A stretch of DNA of 41,053 nt, taken from assembly GCA_041488295.1 (NCBI GenBank), contig JBGPOZ010000012.1:1-41053 (forward strand). The letters are read 5' to 3'. The notes under the pieces were generated by a model. The model saw only the letters and a program-made list of their open reading frames with translations, searched no databases and was not told the DNA's origin. Position 1 is the first letter of the stretch; each line of letters begins with the position of its first letter. The stretch is from URHD0088 sp041488295. Its GTDB lineage: Bacteria; Pseudomonadota; Alphaproteobacteria; ATCC43930; CGMCC-115725. Shown piece after piece: positions 16,255 through 23,942 of this stretch. Made by a program: the position numbers and the translations under genes.

Positions 16255-17409
16255 ATGAATGATTGCATCGCCCTCGTCGTTGCGGCAGGACGCGGAACGC
16301 GCCTCGGCGGGACGTTGCCGAAGCAATATCTGCCGCTCGGCGGCATGCGCCTCCTGCGCTACAGCTTGGCGACCTTGCGCGCGCACCCCCGCATCGCCGC
16401 CGTCGCCGCCGTCATCCACCCTGACGATCGCGCGCTCTACGAAGAGGCGGCGCACGGCCTCGACCTCCTGCCGCCGGTTTCGGGCGGCGCGCAACGGCAG
16501 GATTCGGTGCGAAACGGCCTCGAGAGCCTCGTCCCGCACGCACCGGGCCTCGTCCTCATCCATGACGGCGCTCGCCCCTTCCTCGACGTTGCGATCATCG
16601 ACCGCGTTCTCGCCGCCCTCGACCAGCATCCGGGAGCCATCGCCGCCCTACCTGTGCGCGACACGGTGAAGCGCGTCGCCGACGGCAAGATCGCCCAAAC
16701 GCTCGACCGCAGCGCGCTTTGGCTTGCGCAGACCCCGCAAGGTTTTCGCTTTCAAGGCATTCTCGTAGCGCACCGGGCGGTGGCGGGGCTCGATCTCTCC
16801 GATGACGCGGCGGTGGCCGAGCGCGCCGGGCTCGCCGTCGCGCTCGTCGCCGGAAGCGAGGATAATTTCAAGGTGACGACGATGGAGGATCTCGCCCGCG
16901 CCGAGCGACATCTCGGCGAGCGGCTCGGCGATGTCAGGACGGGTCAAGGATTCGACGTCCACGCCTTCGGCCCCGGGGATCGTGTCTGGCTCTGCGGCAT
17001 CGAGGTGCCGCACAGCCATGGTCTTATTGGCCATTCCGATGCGGATGTCGGCCTACATGCCCTTACGGATGCGATCCTCGGCGCGATCAGCGCCGGCGAT
17101 ATCGGGATGCATTTCCCGCCCTCGGATCCGACATGGCGCGGCACACCCTCGCACCGCTTCCTGCGCCACGCGGCCGATCTCGTAGCTGCCGCTCGCGGCG
17201 TCATTGCCCATGCCGACGTGACCCTCATCTGCGAGCGCCCGAAGATCGGTCCGCACCGCAACGCGATGACGGCGCGCATTGCCGAAATCCTCGCAATCGA
17301 CCAGCGCCGCGTCAGCGTCAAGGCGACGACGACGGAGCGATTGGGGTTCACCGGTCGCGGCGAGGGCATCGCCGCGCAAGCGGTCGCGACAATCCGCCTG
17401 CCATCGTGA
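16255..17409 (+). CDS. ispDF: Bifunctional IspD/IspF enzyme of the MEP isoprenoid pathway
   Basis: The fusion catalyses two non-consecutive steps of isoprenoid precursor synthesis: transfer of CMP to methylerythritol phosphate (IspD), and cyclisation to 2-C-methylerythritol 2,4-cyclodiphosphate (IspF). The 384 residues divide near residue 226. IspD shows VVAAGRGTRLGGTLPKQYLPLGG, of which the GRGTR loop and Lys bind CTP, and IHDGARPF. IspF shows GQGFDVHAF and HSDADVGLH, both metal ligands, and KATTTERLGFTGRGEG. The fusion is characteristic of alphaproteobacteria and some epsilonproteobacteria. I chose ATG 16255, giving MNDCIALVVAAG; an earlier in-frame ATG at 16186 would add 23 unconserved residues. 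The step between, IspE, is not encoded here. Confidence 0.97.
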   Translation: MNDCIALVVAAGRGTRLGGTLPKQYLPLGGMRLLRYSLATLRAHPRIAAVAAVIHPDDRALYEEAAHGLDLLPPVSGGAQRQDSVRNGLESLVPHAPGLVLIHDGARPFLDVAIIDRVLAALDQHPGAIAALPVRDTVKRVADGKIAQTLDRSALWLAQTPQGFRFQGILVAHRAVAGLDLSDDAAVAERAGLAVALVAGSEDNFKVTTMEDLARAERHLGERLGDVRTGQGFDVHAFGPGDRVWLCGIEVPHSHGLIGHSDADVGLHALTDAILGAISAGDIGMHFPPSDPTWRGTPSHRFLRHAADLVAAARGVIAHADVTLICERPKIGPHRNAMTARIAEILAIDQRRVSVKATTTERLGFTGRGEGIAAQAVATIRLPS

Positions 17410-17414
17410 CCGGG

Positions 17415-17906
17415 ATGGCGCCGCCGGTCGCCGGCCTTGCTTTGCCGTTCCGCCACCCGGCCGTTCTCCTTGCGACTTGGTTCGGCGTGGGATTTCTGCC
17501 GAGGGCACCCGGTACCTGGGGTTCGCTCGCCGCCCTCCCCTTAGCCTGGATCGTTTCATGGGGCTTTGGCCCGACCGGCCTCTTCGTCGCCGTCCTTCTG
17601 ATCTTCGGCTTCGGTTGGTGTGCGACCGCGATCATTGCGCGCGCGGGCGGCGCGAGCGATCCCGGGGTCGTCGTCGTCGACGAGGTAGCCGGGCAATGTC
17701 TTGCGCTCGTCGCCGCGCCACGCGATCTTTTGCTCTACGTCGTAAGCTTTCTTTTGTTTCGTGCCGCCGACATCTTCAAGCCTTGGCCGGCAAGCTGGGC
17801 CGACCGGACGATCCATGGCGGACTCGGCATCATGCTCGACGACATCTTCGCCGCACTCTGGGTGGTGGCGGCACTCCTTCTGATCATGAGGTTTGGCATT
17901 GCGTGA
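17415..17906 (+). CDS. pgpA: Phosphatidylglycerophosphatase A
   Basis: PgpA removes the phosphate from phosphatidylglycerophosphate to give phosphatidylglycerol in the inner membrane. The 163 residues match family length. FGVGFLPRAPGTWGSL near the N-terminus is a family signature, and DPGVVVVDEVAGQ carries the acidic metal-binding residues. About four hydrophobic segments are visible. The ATG at 17415 lies just after the ispDF stop; a GTG at 17406 overlapping that stop is an alternative and would couple translation. The 3' end overlaps the next gene by about 14 bases. Confidence 0.94.
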   Translation: MAPPVAGLALPFRHPAVLLATWFGVGFLPRAPGTWGSLAALPLAWIVSWGFGPTGLFVAVLLIFGFGWCATAIIARAGGASDPGVVVVDEVAGQCLALVAAPRDLLLYVVSFLLFRAADIFKPWPASWADRTIHGGLGIMLDDIFAALWVVAALLLIMRFGIA

Positions 17907-18390
17907 CGAGGATCTGACGGCAAAGGCTCGGGCGGTGCTGGCGGCTTGTCGCAGCGCCGGGCTGACGCTGGCGACGGCCGAGTCCTGCACCGGTGGCATG
18001 ATCGCTGCTGCGCTGACCGATGTCGCCGGCTCGTCCGATGTCGTCGAACGCGGGTTCGTTACCTACTCGAATGCGGCGAAGGGCGAGCTCCTCGGCGTTC
18101 CGGAAGCGCTCATTGCGAGCTACGGCGCGGTCAGCGCCGAGGTCGCCGAGGCGATGGCCTCGGGCGCCCTTGCCCATGCCCCTGTCGACCTCGCCGTCGC
18201 GGTGACCGGCATCGCGGGTCCGGGTGGCGCCACGGCGACCAAGCCGGTCGGCCTCGTTTATCTTGGAGTGGCGCGGCGCGGCGGGATCTGTCGTTCGGAA
18301 CGCCACGTCTTTCCCGGCGATCGCGCCGCGATCCGGCGCGCTGCCGCCGACCGCGCGCTCGACCTGTTGAAGCTCGCGGCGGAGATCTAG
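17893..18390 (+). CDS. pncC: CinA C-terminal-domain protein (nicotinamide-nucleotide amidase, PncC-like)
   Basis: Stand-alone CinA C-terminal domains in bacteria deamidate nicotinamide mononucleotide in NAD recycling. The 165 residues show the signature TLATAESCTGGMIAAALTD with the catalytic Ser, followed by ERGFVTYSNAAKGELLGV, VTGIAGPGGAT and KPVGLVYLG. The N-terminal molybdopterin-binding-like domain of full CinA is absent, as in E. coli PncC. No ATG or GTG is available in frame; TTG at 17893 or 17899 must initiate, overlapping the end of pgpA and suggesting coupling. The PncC activity is inferred from homology. The stop lies 10 bases from the convergent VanZ-like gene. Confidence 0.9.
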   Translation: MALRDEDLTAKARAVLAACRSAGLTLATAESCTGGMIAAALTDVAGSSDVVERGFVTYSNAAKGELLGVPEALIASYGAVSAEVAEAMASGALAHAPVDLAVAVTGIAGPGGATATKPVGLVYLGVARRGGICRSERHVFPGDRAAIRRAAADRALDLLKLAAEI

Positions 18391-18400
18391 AGCCGGTCGG

Positions 18401-19594
18401 TCAACCCGGGTCCTTCTGCAGCGAGTGCGGCGCTGTGCGCGTCGCTGGCATGCCGGTGTGGGTGATCAGCCCGAGAATACCGGCAATGAGCAGCGCCATG
18501 ATGGCGTCCGTGATCTCGCCCGTCCGCCCCGGAAGATAGAGTTCCGCGACGCTGGTCGCGAGGAGCGACGCCGCCACGAAAAAAGCCCCCCAGATGAGGC
18601 GAAGGCCGCTTTCACGCAACAGCCAGATCATGCCGCCGTAGAGGAAGAACTTTTCCATGAAGGACTGAATGCCGACGTCGAGCGAGCCGCGCAAAAAGCC
18701 CATGAATGGCGTCCAAACGAAATGACGGGCCGTTGGGTTGAAATGGAACGGCTCCAGGCGCCACGCGAGAATGAGCACGCCGAGCAATGCGGCAATGATG
18801 GCGGCGCGCCGCCCGCGAACGGTCGGGAGGAGAAACCACGCGGCAAAGGCCAAGGCGGCACCGACGAGATCGGGAAGGGTGACGACGCGCGTGTGGATGA
18901 ACACCTTCGCGACGAAAACGAACCCGGCGAGAAGCGGGAACTGGAACCAGACGCGCTGCCGCCCGAAGATCGCCGCGACGAGATAGCAGATCGTCAGCCA
19001 GAGCACGAAGAAGCGAAAGATGTCATAGGGCGCAAGGCTCGGCTCGCGGACGATCGGCGCCAGCGCACGCCAATATTTGTGCAGATCAATGGTCGGCACA
19101 TAAGGGTAGAGCCGCTCGCCGAGCATCGCGGCAAGGAGAAGCAGCGGAAAAGGCTGTGTCGACGCCTCGCGCAGCAGCGGCCAACGGATGTTGGTACTGA
19201 AAAGGAGCCCGCTTGCGCCGCCCAACGCGGCGCCCGAGGTGTTGAGGTAGAGGTCCGAGAAATTGTCGATGCGACCTTCATCATAGAACTGCGTGAGCTC
19301 GACGCAGGTGCAGAGCACAAAGCCCAAAAGCGTGACGAGAGCGAGGCGTTTCGCCGCTCCGCAGTCGAGCGAGAGGACGCCGAAGAAACCGAGAGGCATG
19401 TAGAGGAGAATATTGGCGGCGAGATCGCCGAAGCTGGTCGGCGGCACCGCCCAACTGCCGAGGAGCGTGCCGACGGGGCCGACATCGTCGGGCGGCACGC
19501 GGAACGCATAGGGGTAGAGCGACCCATGGATGATGATGATTATGATCACCGCTGTCACGATGGCGAAATGCTTGACGAACAGCGGACGGGCCAT
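18401..19594 (-). CDS. Polytopic membrane protein with two VanZ-like domains
   Basis: The 397 residues are strongly hydrophobic with roughly 10 membrane segments. Two regions look like VanZ domains. The first, about residues 55-130, contains DLAANILLYMPLGFFGVLSL, an ELTQF motif and DLYLNTSGAALG. The second, about 315-385, contains SFMEKFFLYGGMIWLL, then VAELYLPGRTGEITDAIMALL. VanZ proteins are phosphotransmission-independent, little-understood membrane proteins; one confers low-level teicoplanin resistance. The connecting part (residues 135-310) has further membrane helices without a family I recognise. There is no van or exopolysaccharide cluster nearby. It is convergent with the CinA-type gene and lies 63 bases after ratA on the same strand, so it could be the last gene of that unit. 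Confidence 0.75.
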   Translation of the reverse strand: MARPLFVKHFAIVTAVIIIIIIHGSLYPYAFRVPPDDVGPVGTLLGSWAVPPTSFGDLAANILLYMPLGFFGVLSLDCGAAKRLALVTLLGFVLCTCVELTQFYDEGRIDNFSDLYLNTSGAALGGASGLLFSTNIRWPLLREASTQPFPLLLLAAMLGERLYPYVPTIDLHKYWRALAPIVREPSLAPYDIFRFFVLWLTICYLVAAIFGRQRVWFQFPLLAGFVFVAKVFIHTRVVTLPDLVGAALAFAAWFLLPTVRGRRAAIIAALLGVLILAWRLEPFHFNPTARHFVWTPFMGFLRGSLDVGIQSFMEKFFLYGGMIWLLRESGLRLIWGAFFVAASLLATSVAELYLPGRTGEITDAIMALLIAGILGLITHTGMPATRTAPHSLQKDPG

Positions 19595-19629
19595 GGGTCG
19601 CAGTATGCGCAGGATCGCACCCGATCCTC

Positions 19630-19650
19630 AACCGCCGCCAGACGGCGGTT
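19630..19650 (-). terminator. Stem-loop between ratA and the VanZ-like gene
   Basis: AACCGCCG and CGGCGGTT form a perfect 8-base stem with a 5-base loop, starting 8 bases after the ratA stop on the transcribed strand. There is no run of T after the stem, so it is not a canonical Rho-independent terminator. It could be an mRNA-stabilising hairpin or a Rho-linked end. Confidence 0.4.
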
Positions 19651-19657
19651 CCGAGTG

Positions 19658-20146
19658 CTATCGCGGCCCTTCGCTCGGCGCCGCGTCCGCTCCGGCCCTG
19701 GCCGCGACGGAAGGATTGCCATAGAGATGTCGGGCCCTCGTCTCGAAGGCGGCGACCATGCGCCGCACCGCCTCGTTGAAGAGAACACCGATCAGCTTTT
19801 GCAGGACGCGCGAGCGGAACTCGAAGTCGACGAAAAAATCGATACGGCAGCCGCCCTCGTTCGTCGGCTCGAAGACCCAGTGATTGGCGAGATAACGGAA
19901 CGGCCCCTCGGCATAAGCGACGTCGATCCGACCCGGCGGCGACAACGTCACCTTCGATGTGAAGCGCTCGCGGACCACCTTGAAGCCAATGAGGAGATCG
20001 GCGACGATGAGATTGTCACGCCGCTCGCGCACGCGCGCGCCGAGGCACCACGGCAGAAATTCGGGATAGCGCTCGATATTGGCGACGAGATCGAAAAGCT
20101 GCTCGCGCGTATACGGCAGGACGCGCTGCTCCGCATGGGTCGGCAT
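19658..20146 (-). CDS. RatA/COQ10-family START-domain protein
   Basis: Members bind polyketide lipids; the mitochondrial homologue COQ10 assists ubiquinone function, and E. coli RatA was described as a ribosome-association toxin. The 162 residues show the family features PYTREQLFDLVANIERYPEFLPWC near the N-terminus and the conserved tail FFVDFEFRSRVLQKLIGVLFNEAV. The last 20 residues are Ala/Pro-rich and probably disordered. It follows lipA by 17 bases in the same direction, a pairing common in alphaproteobacteria. I infer a role in respiratory quinone handling rather than toxicity, as no antitoxin partner is present. Confidence 0.88.
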   Translation of the reverse strand: MPTHAEQRVLPYTREQLFDLVANIERYPEFLPWCLGARVRERRDNLIVADLLIGFKVVRERFTSKVTLSPPGRIDVAYAEGPFRYLANHWVFEPTNEGGCRIDFFVDFEFRSRVLQKLIGVLFNEAVRRMVAAFETRARHLYGNPSVAARAGADAAPSEGPR

Positions 20147-20163
20147 GCGCGCTCGCTCGGCCG

Positions 20164-21105
20164 TCAGGCGGAGGCGGCGAGCTTTGCCTCGCGCGCTGCA
20201 CGCAATTTCGCGAAATCGTCGCCCGCGTGATAGGAAGAGCGCGTCAAAGGGGATGCGGCTGCCATCAAAAAACCCTTGCCGAGCGCGTGCTTGCGGTAAC
20301 TGTCGAATTCCTCCGGCGTGACGAAGCGTGCAACGACGTGATGTTTAGGCGTCGGCTGCAGATACTGCCCGACGGTGAGGAAATCGACCTCGGCGGACCG
20401 CAAATCGTCCATGACTTGCAAAACTTCGCTCTTGTCCTCGCCGAGCCCGACCATGATGCCCGATTTCGTGAAGATCGCGGGATCGAGCTGCTTCACGCGA
20501 TCGAGGAGCCGCAGCGAGTGGAAGTACCGGGCACCCGGGCGTACGGTCGCATAGAGCCGCGGCACGGTTTCGAGATTGTGATTATAGACGTCGGGGCGCG
20601 CCTCGACGACGCGCTCGATCGCGCCCTCCTTGCGCAGGAAATCGGGCGTCAGAACCTCGATCGTCGTCGCCGGCGCGCGCATGCGGATGGCGCGAATCGT
20701 CCGCGCGAAATGCTCGGCGCCGCCATCGTCGAGATCGTCGCGATCGACCGACGTCACGACGACGTGGGCAAGGCCGAGCCCGGCGAGTGCCTCGGCAACG
20801 CGCTCTGGCTCGTGCGGATCGAGGAGGTCCGGGCGTCCCGTCGCGACGTTGCAGAATGTGCAGGCCCTGGTGCAGACGCTCCCTAGAATCATCACTGTCG
20901 CATGTTTCTGCTTCCAGCACTCGCCGATATTGGGGCAGGCCGCCTCTTCGCAGACGGTGTGAAGCTTGTGCGCGCGGATGAGCTTCCTCGTCTCGTGATA
21001 CTCTCGCGAAACCGGCGCCTTCACGCGAATCCAATCGGGCTTTCGCTGGATCGGATTGTCGGGTTTGTGGGCCTTTTCGGGGTGACGGAGTTCTGAGGAG
21101 GTCAT
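20164..21105 (-). CDS. lipA: Lipoyl synthase LipA
   Basis: LipA is a radical-SAM enzyme that inserts two sulfurs into the octanoyl chain bound to lipoyl domains. The 313 residues carry both iron-sulfur clusters: the auxiliary one with Cys52, Cys57 and Cys63 (CEEAACPNIGEC) and the radical-SAM one with Cys78, Cys82 and Cys85 (CTRACTFC). The C-terminal TRSSYHAG motif, whose Ser ligates the auxiliary cluster, is present. I chose ATG 21105, giving MTSSELRHPEKAHKPDNP. The frame stays open to 21183, but that would overlap the lpd gene and add 26 unconserved residues. Placement directly after the pyruvate dehydrogenase genes matches its substrates, the lipoyl domains of PdhB and PdhC. Confidence 0.97.
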   Translation of the reverse strand: MTSSELRHPEKAHKPDNPIQRKPDWIRVKAPVSREYHETRKLIRAHKLHTVCEEAACPNIGECWKQKHATVMILGSVCTRACTFCNVATGRPDLLDPHEPERVAEALAGLGLAHVVVTSVDRDDLDDGGAEHFARTIRAIRMRAPATTIEVLTPDFLRKEGAIERVVEARPDVYNHNLETVPRLYATVRPGARYFHSLRLLDRVKQLDPAIFTKSGIMVGLGEDKSEVLQVMDDLRSAEVDFLTVGQYLQPTPKHHVVARFVTPEEFDSYRKHALGKGFLMAAASPLTRSSYHAGDDFAKLRAAREAKLAASA

Positions 21106-21151
21106 GCTTCTCGAGGGATCTGGCTCGATGCTCGACGCGACGGCGTCCGTG

Positions 21152-22552
21152 CTAGAAGTGGATGGCGCGGCCATAAGCGTCAAGCACCGATTCGTGCATC
21201 ATTTCCGAGAGCGTCGGGTGCGGGAAGATGCTGTGCATGAGCTCGACCTCGGTCGTCTCCAGGGTTTTGGCGATCGTGTAGCCCTGGATGAGCTCGGTCA
21301 CCTCGGCGCCGATCATATGCGCGCCGAGGAGCTCGCCGGTCTTCTTGTCGAAGATCGTCTTGACCAAGCCCTCGGGCTCACCGAGCGCGATCGCCTTGCC
21401 ATTGCCGATATAGGGGAAGCGCCCGACGCGAATCTCGTGCCCCTCTTCCTTCGCCTTCCGCTCGGTCAAGCCGACGCTCGCGATCTGCGGCATGCAATAG
21501 GTGCAGCCGGGAATGTTGCCGGTGTCGAGAGGATGGACATCCTTGAGACCGGCAATCTTCTCGACGCAGATGACGCCTTCATGGCTGGCCTTGTGCGCGA
21601 GCCAAGGCGGGCCGACGACGTCGCCGATGGCGAAGACCCCCGGCTCGTCCGTCGCCAGCCATTTGTCGACGAGGATATGCGTCTTCTCGACTCGGACCTT
21701 GGTGCCTTCGAGGCCAAGATTTTCGACATTGCCGACGATGCCGATGGCCAGGACCACGCGCTCGGCCGTGATCTCGCTCTGCTTGCCTGCCGCCTCGATC
21801 GTGGCCGTGACCGAGTTGCCGTTGCGCTTCAGCCCTTTGACGGTCGTGCTCGTGTGGATCTTCATGCCCTGCTTTTCGAAGGATTTCCGTGCAAAGGCGG
21901 AGATCTCGTCATCCTCCACGGGCACGACGCGGTCCAGCACCTCGACGACCGTCACCTCGGCGCCCATGTTGCGATAAAAGCTGGCGAATTCGATGCCGAT
22001 CGCGCCCGAACCGATGACCAGGACCGATTTCGGCATCGCCTCGGGAACCATCGCTTCCTTGTAGGTCCAGACGAGTTTGCCGTCGGGTTCGAGGCCCGGC
22101 ATCGTCCGCGCCCGTGCGCCGCTCGCGATGATGATGTTCTTCGCCGTGAGATCGGCGACCGGCTTGCCGCCCTTTGCCGCCGCGACCTTGCCTTTTCCGG
22201 CGAGTTTTCCCTCGCCATCGAAGACAGCGACCTTGTTTTTCTTCAGAAGGAAGCTGACCCCGCTCGCCAGCTGCTTTGCCACCTTGCGCGAGCGCTCGAC
22301 GATCTTTTTCGCATCGAATCGGACATCCTTCGCAGAGAAGCCGAACTGGTCGAGGTTGTGAAGGAGATGGTTGATCTCCGAGGAGCGAAGCAGCGCCTTG
22401 GTCGGGATGCAGCCCCAATTGAGGCAGATGCCGCCGAGATGCTCGCGCTCGACGACCGCCGTCTTCATGCCGAGCTGCGCCGCGCGGATTGCCGCGACGT
22501 AACCGCCCGGCCCGCCGCCGATGACGATGAGGTCGAAGGACGTGTCGGCCAC
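21152..22552 (-). CDS. lpd: Dihydrolipoyl dehydrogenase (E3)
   Basis: E3 reoxidises dihydrolipoamide with FAD and NAD in the pyruvate dehydrogenase complex and possibly in other 2-oxoacid complexes. The 466 residues show the FAD-binding motif IGGGPGGYVAAIRAAQLG, the redox disulfide GGICLNWGCIPTKALL, the NAD-binding motif VIGSGAIGIEFASF, a second FAD segment FAIGDVVGPPWLAHKA and the C-terminal catalytic HPTLSE with His-Pro. It begins 10 bases after the pdhC stop, so it is the E3 of this operon. A second lpd elsewhere, for 2-oxoglutarate dehydrogenase, would be normal. Confidence 0.97.
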   Translation of the reverse strand: MADTSFDLIVIGGGPGGYVAAIRAAQLGMKTAVVEREHLGGICLNWGCIPTKALLRSSEINHLLHNLDQFGFSAKDVRFDAKKIVERSRKVAKQLASGVSFLLKKNKVAVFDGEGKLAGKGKVAAAKGGKPVADLTAKNIIIASGARARTMPGLEPDGKLVWTYKEAMVPEAMPKSVLVIGSGAIGIEFASFYRNMGAEVTVVEVLDRVVPVEDDEISAFARKSFEKQGMKIHTSTTVKGLKRNGNSVTATIEAAGKQSEITAERVVLAIGIVGNVENLGLEGTKVRVEKTHILVDKWLATDEPGVFAIGDVVGPPWLAHKASHEGVICVEKIAGLKDVHPLDTGNIPGCTYCMPQIASVGLTERKAKEEGHEIRVGRFPYIGNGKAIALGEPEGLVKTIFDKKTGELLGAHMIGAEVTELIQGYTIAKTLETTEVELMHSIFPHPTLSEMMHESVLDAYGRAIHF

Positions 22553-22562
22553 GGCGTCGCTC

Positions 22563-23897
22563 CTAAAGCAGCATCGTCAACGGGTCTTCGATCATCGTCT
22601 TGAAGGCCGCAATCCATTGCGCGCCGACCGCGCCGTCGACGACACGGTGGTCGCAGGAGAGCGTGCAGCTCATCACCGTCGCGATGGCGAGCGCGCCCTT
22701 CTTGACGACCGGCCGCTGCTCGCCGGCGCCGATCGCCAGGATGCAGCCATGCGGCGGGTTGATGACGGCGTTGAAATCCTTGATCCCGTACATGCCGAGG
22801 TTCGAGATCGAAACGGTGCCGCCTTGGAACTCGTCGAGCTTCAGCTTGCCGGAGCGGGCGCGGGCCGCCAAGTCCTTCATTTCATTGGCGATCGTCGCCA
22901 AGCCCTTCTGATCGGCGCGTTTGACGATTGGCGTTATGAGGCCGTCGTCGAGCGCGACGGCGACCGCGACATCGACCTCTTTCCATTGCAGCACCGCCTC
23001 GTCGCTCCAAGAGGCGTTGGCGCGCGGTACCTTGTGCATGGTGAGAGCGACGGCGCGGATGACAAAATCGTTGACCGAGATCTTGTAGGCATCCGATTTG
23101 GCATTGAGCTCGGCGCGCATCTTCAGCAGCGCGTCGATCTCGCAATCGACCGTCAGGTTGAAGTGCGGGACATTCTGCTTCGATTCGACCATGCGCCGCG
23201 CAATGATCCGTCGCATGGCGGTATGCGGAATCTCCGTATAGGGGAGGTTCCCTGCCGCCGCCACGATCTGCTCCTTGGCGAACGCAGAAGCACCGAGACG
23301 AGGAGCTGGCGCAACCGGCGCGGGCGGCGCTACTGCTGGCAGCTTTACCGCCGGCGGCGCTCCCCGCCCCGCCCCCGGCTTCGCCAGTGCTGCCTCGATA
23401 TCGGCCCTGACGATCCGGCCTTGGGGGCCTGAACCCTTGAGCTGACCGAGATCGATTCCGGACTGCTCGGCCATGCGCTTTGCCAGCGGGCTGGCGAAGA
23501 GACGGTCGCCATGCGCCGCGCCATTGCCGCCGGCTCTTGCCGTTGCGGCCGGCGGCGGCTCGGGCTTCTGTGCCGTGGGAGCTGGCGGCGCGGTCTTGGG
23601 TGGTTCGGGTGCTTTCTTGGCAGCCGATGGTCCAGACATCGCGGCGGCGGTCTCGCCTTCCTCGAGGATGAGAGCGATGACCTCGTTCACCTTGACGCCT
23701 TGCGCACCCTCCTGAACGACGATCTTGCCGATCGTCCCCTCATCGATCGCCTCGACCTCCATCGTCGCCTTGTCGGTTTCGATCTCGGCGAGAACGTCGC
23801 CGGCTTTGACCGGGTCGCCTTCTTTCTTGTGCCACTTCGCGAGATTGCCCTCCGTCATCGTCGGCGAGAGGGCGGGCATCAGCACCTCGATCGGCAT
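22563..23897 (-). CDS. pdhC: Pyruvate dehydrogenase E2, dihydrolipoamide acetyltransferase
   Basis: E2 forms the core of the complex and transfers the acetyl group to CoA. The 444 residues contain one lipoyl domain (1-78; lipoylated Lys43 in ETDKATMEV), an Ala/Pro-rich linker, a peripheral-subunit-binding domain (about 138-180, LFASPLAKRMAEQ then GPQGRIVRADI), a second flexible linker and the catalytic domain. The active-site motif DHRVVDGA has His417 and Asp421. The frame is open ten codons further, but ATG 23897 with an AAAGGGGA ribosome site before it gives the standard MPIEVLMPALSPTM start. The pdhA-pdhB-pdhC-lpd order with a lipoyl domain on E1-beta marks this as pyruvate rather than branched-chain dehydrogenase. 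Confidence 0.97.
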   Translation of the reverse strand: MPIEVLMPALSPTMTEGNLAKWHKKEGDPVKAGDVLAEIETDKATMEVEAIDEGTIGKIVVQEGAQGVKVNEVIALILEEGETAAAMSGPSAAKKAPEPPKTAPPAPTAQKPEPPPAATARAGGNGAAHGDRLFASPLAKRMAEQSGIDLGQLKGSGPQGRIVRADIEAALAKPGAGRGAPPAVKLPAVAPPAPVAPAPRLGASAFAKEQIVAAAGNLPYTEIPHTAMRRIIARRMVESKQNVPHFNLTVDCEIDALLKMRAELNAKSDAYKISVNDFVIRAVALTMHKVPRANASWSDEAVLQWKEVDVAVAVALDDGLITPIVKRADQKGLATIANEMKDLAARARSGKLKLDEFQGGTVSISNLGMYGIKDFNAVINPPHGCILAIGAGEQRPVVKKGALAIATVMSCTLSCDHRVVDGAVGAQWIAAFKTMIEDPLTMLL

Positions 23898-23942
23898 GTC
23901 TTTTCCCCTTTGCGACAGGCGCCCCAAACCTTGGCAAATCGG

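Noticed and set aside
18425..20230. Long rightward open frame of 601 codons opposite the VanZ-like and ratA genes
   Set aside because: It is a shadow frame produced by high GC content; the leftward frames have recognisable domains and this one does not.
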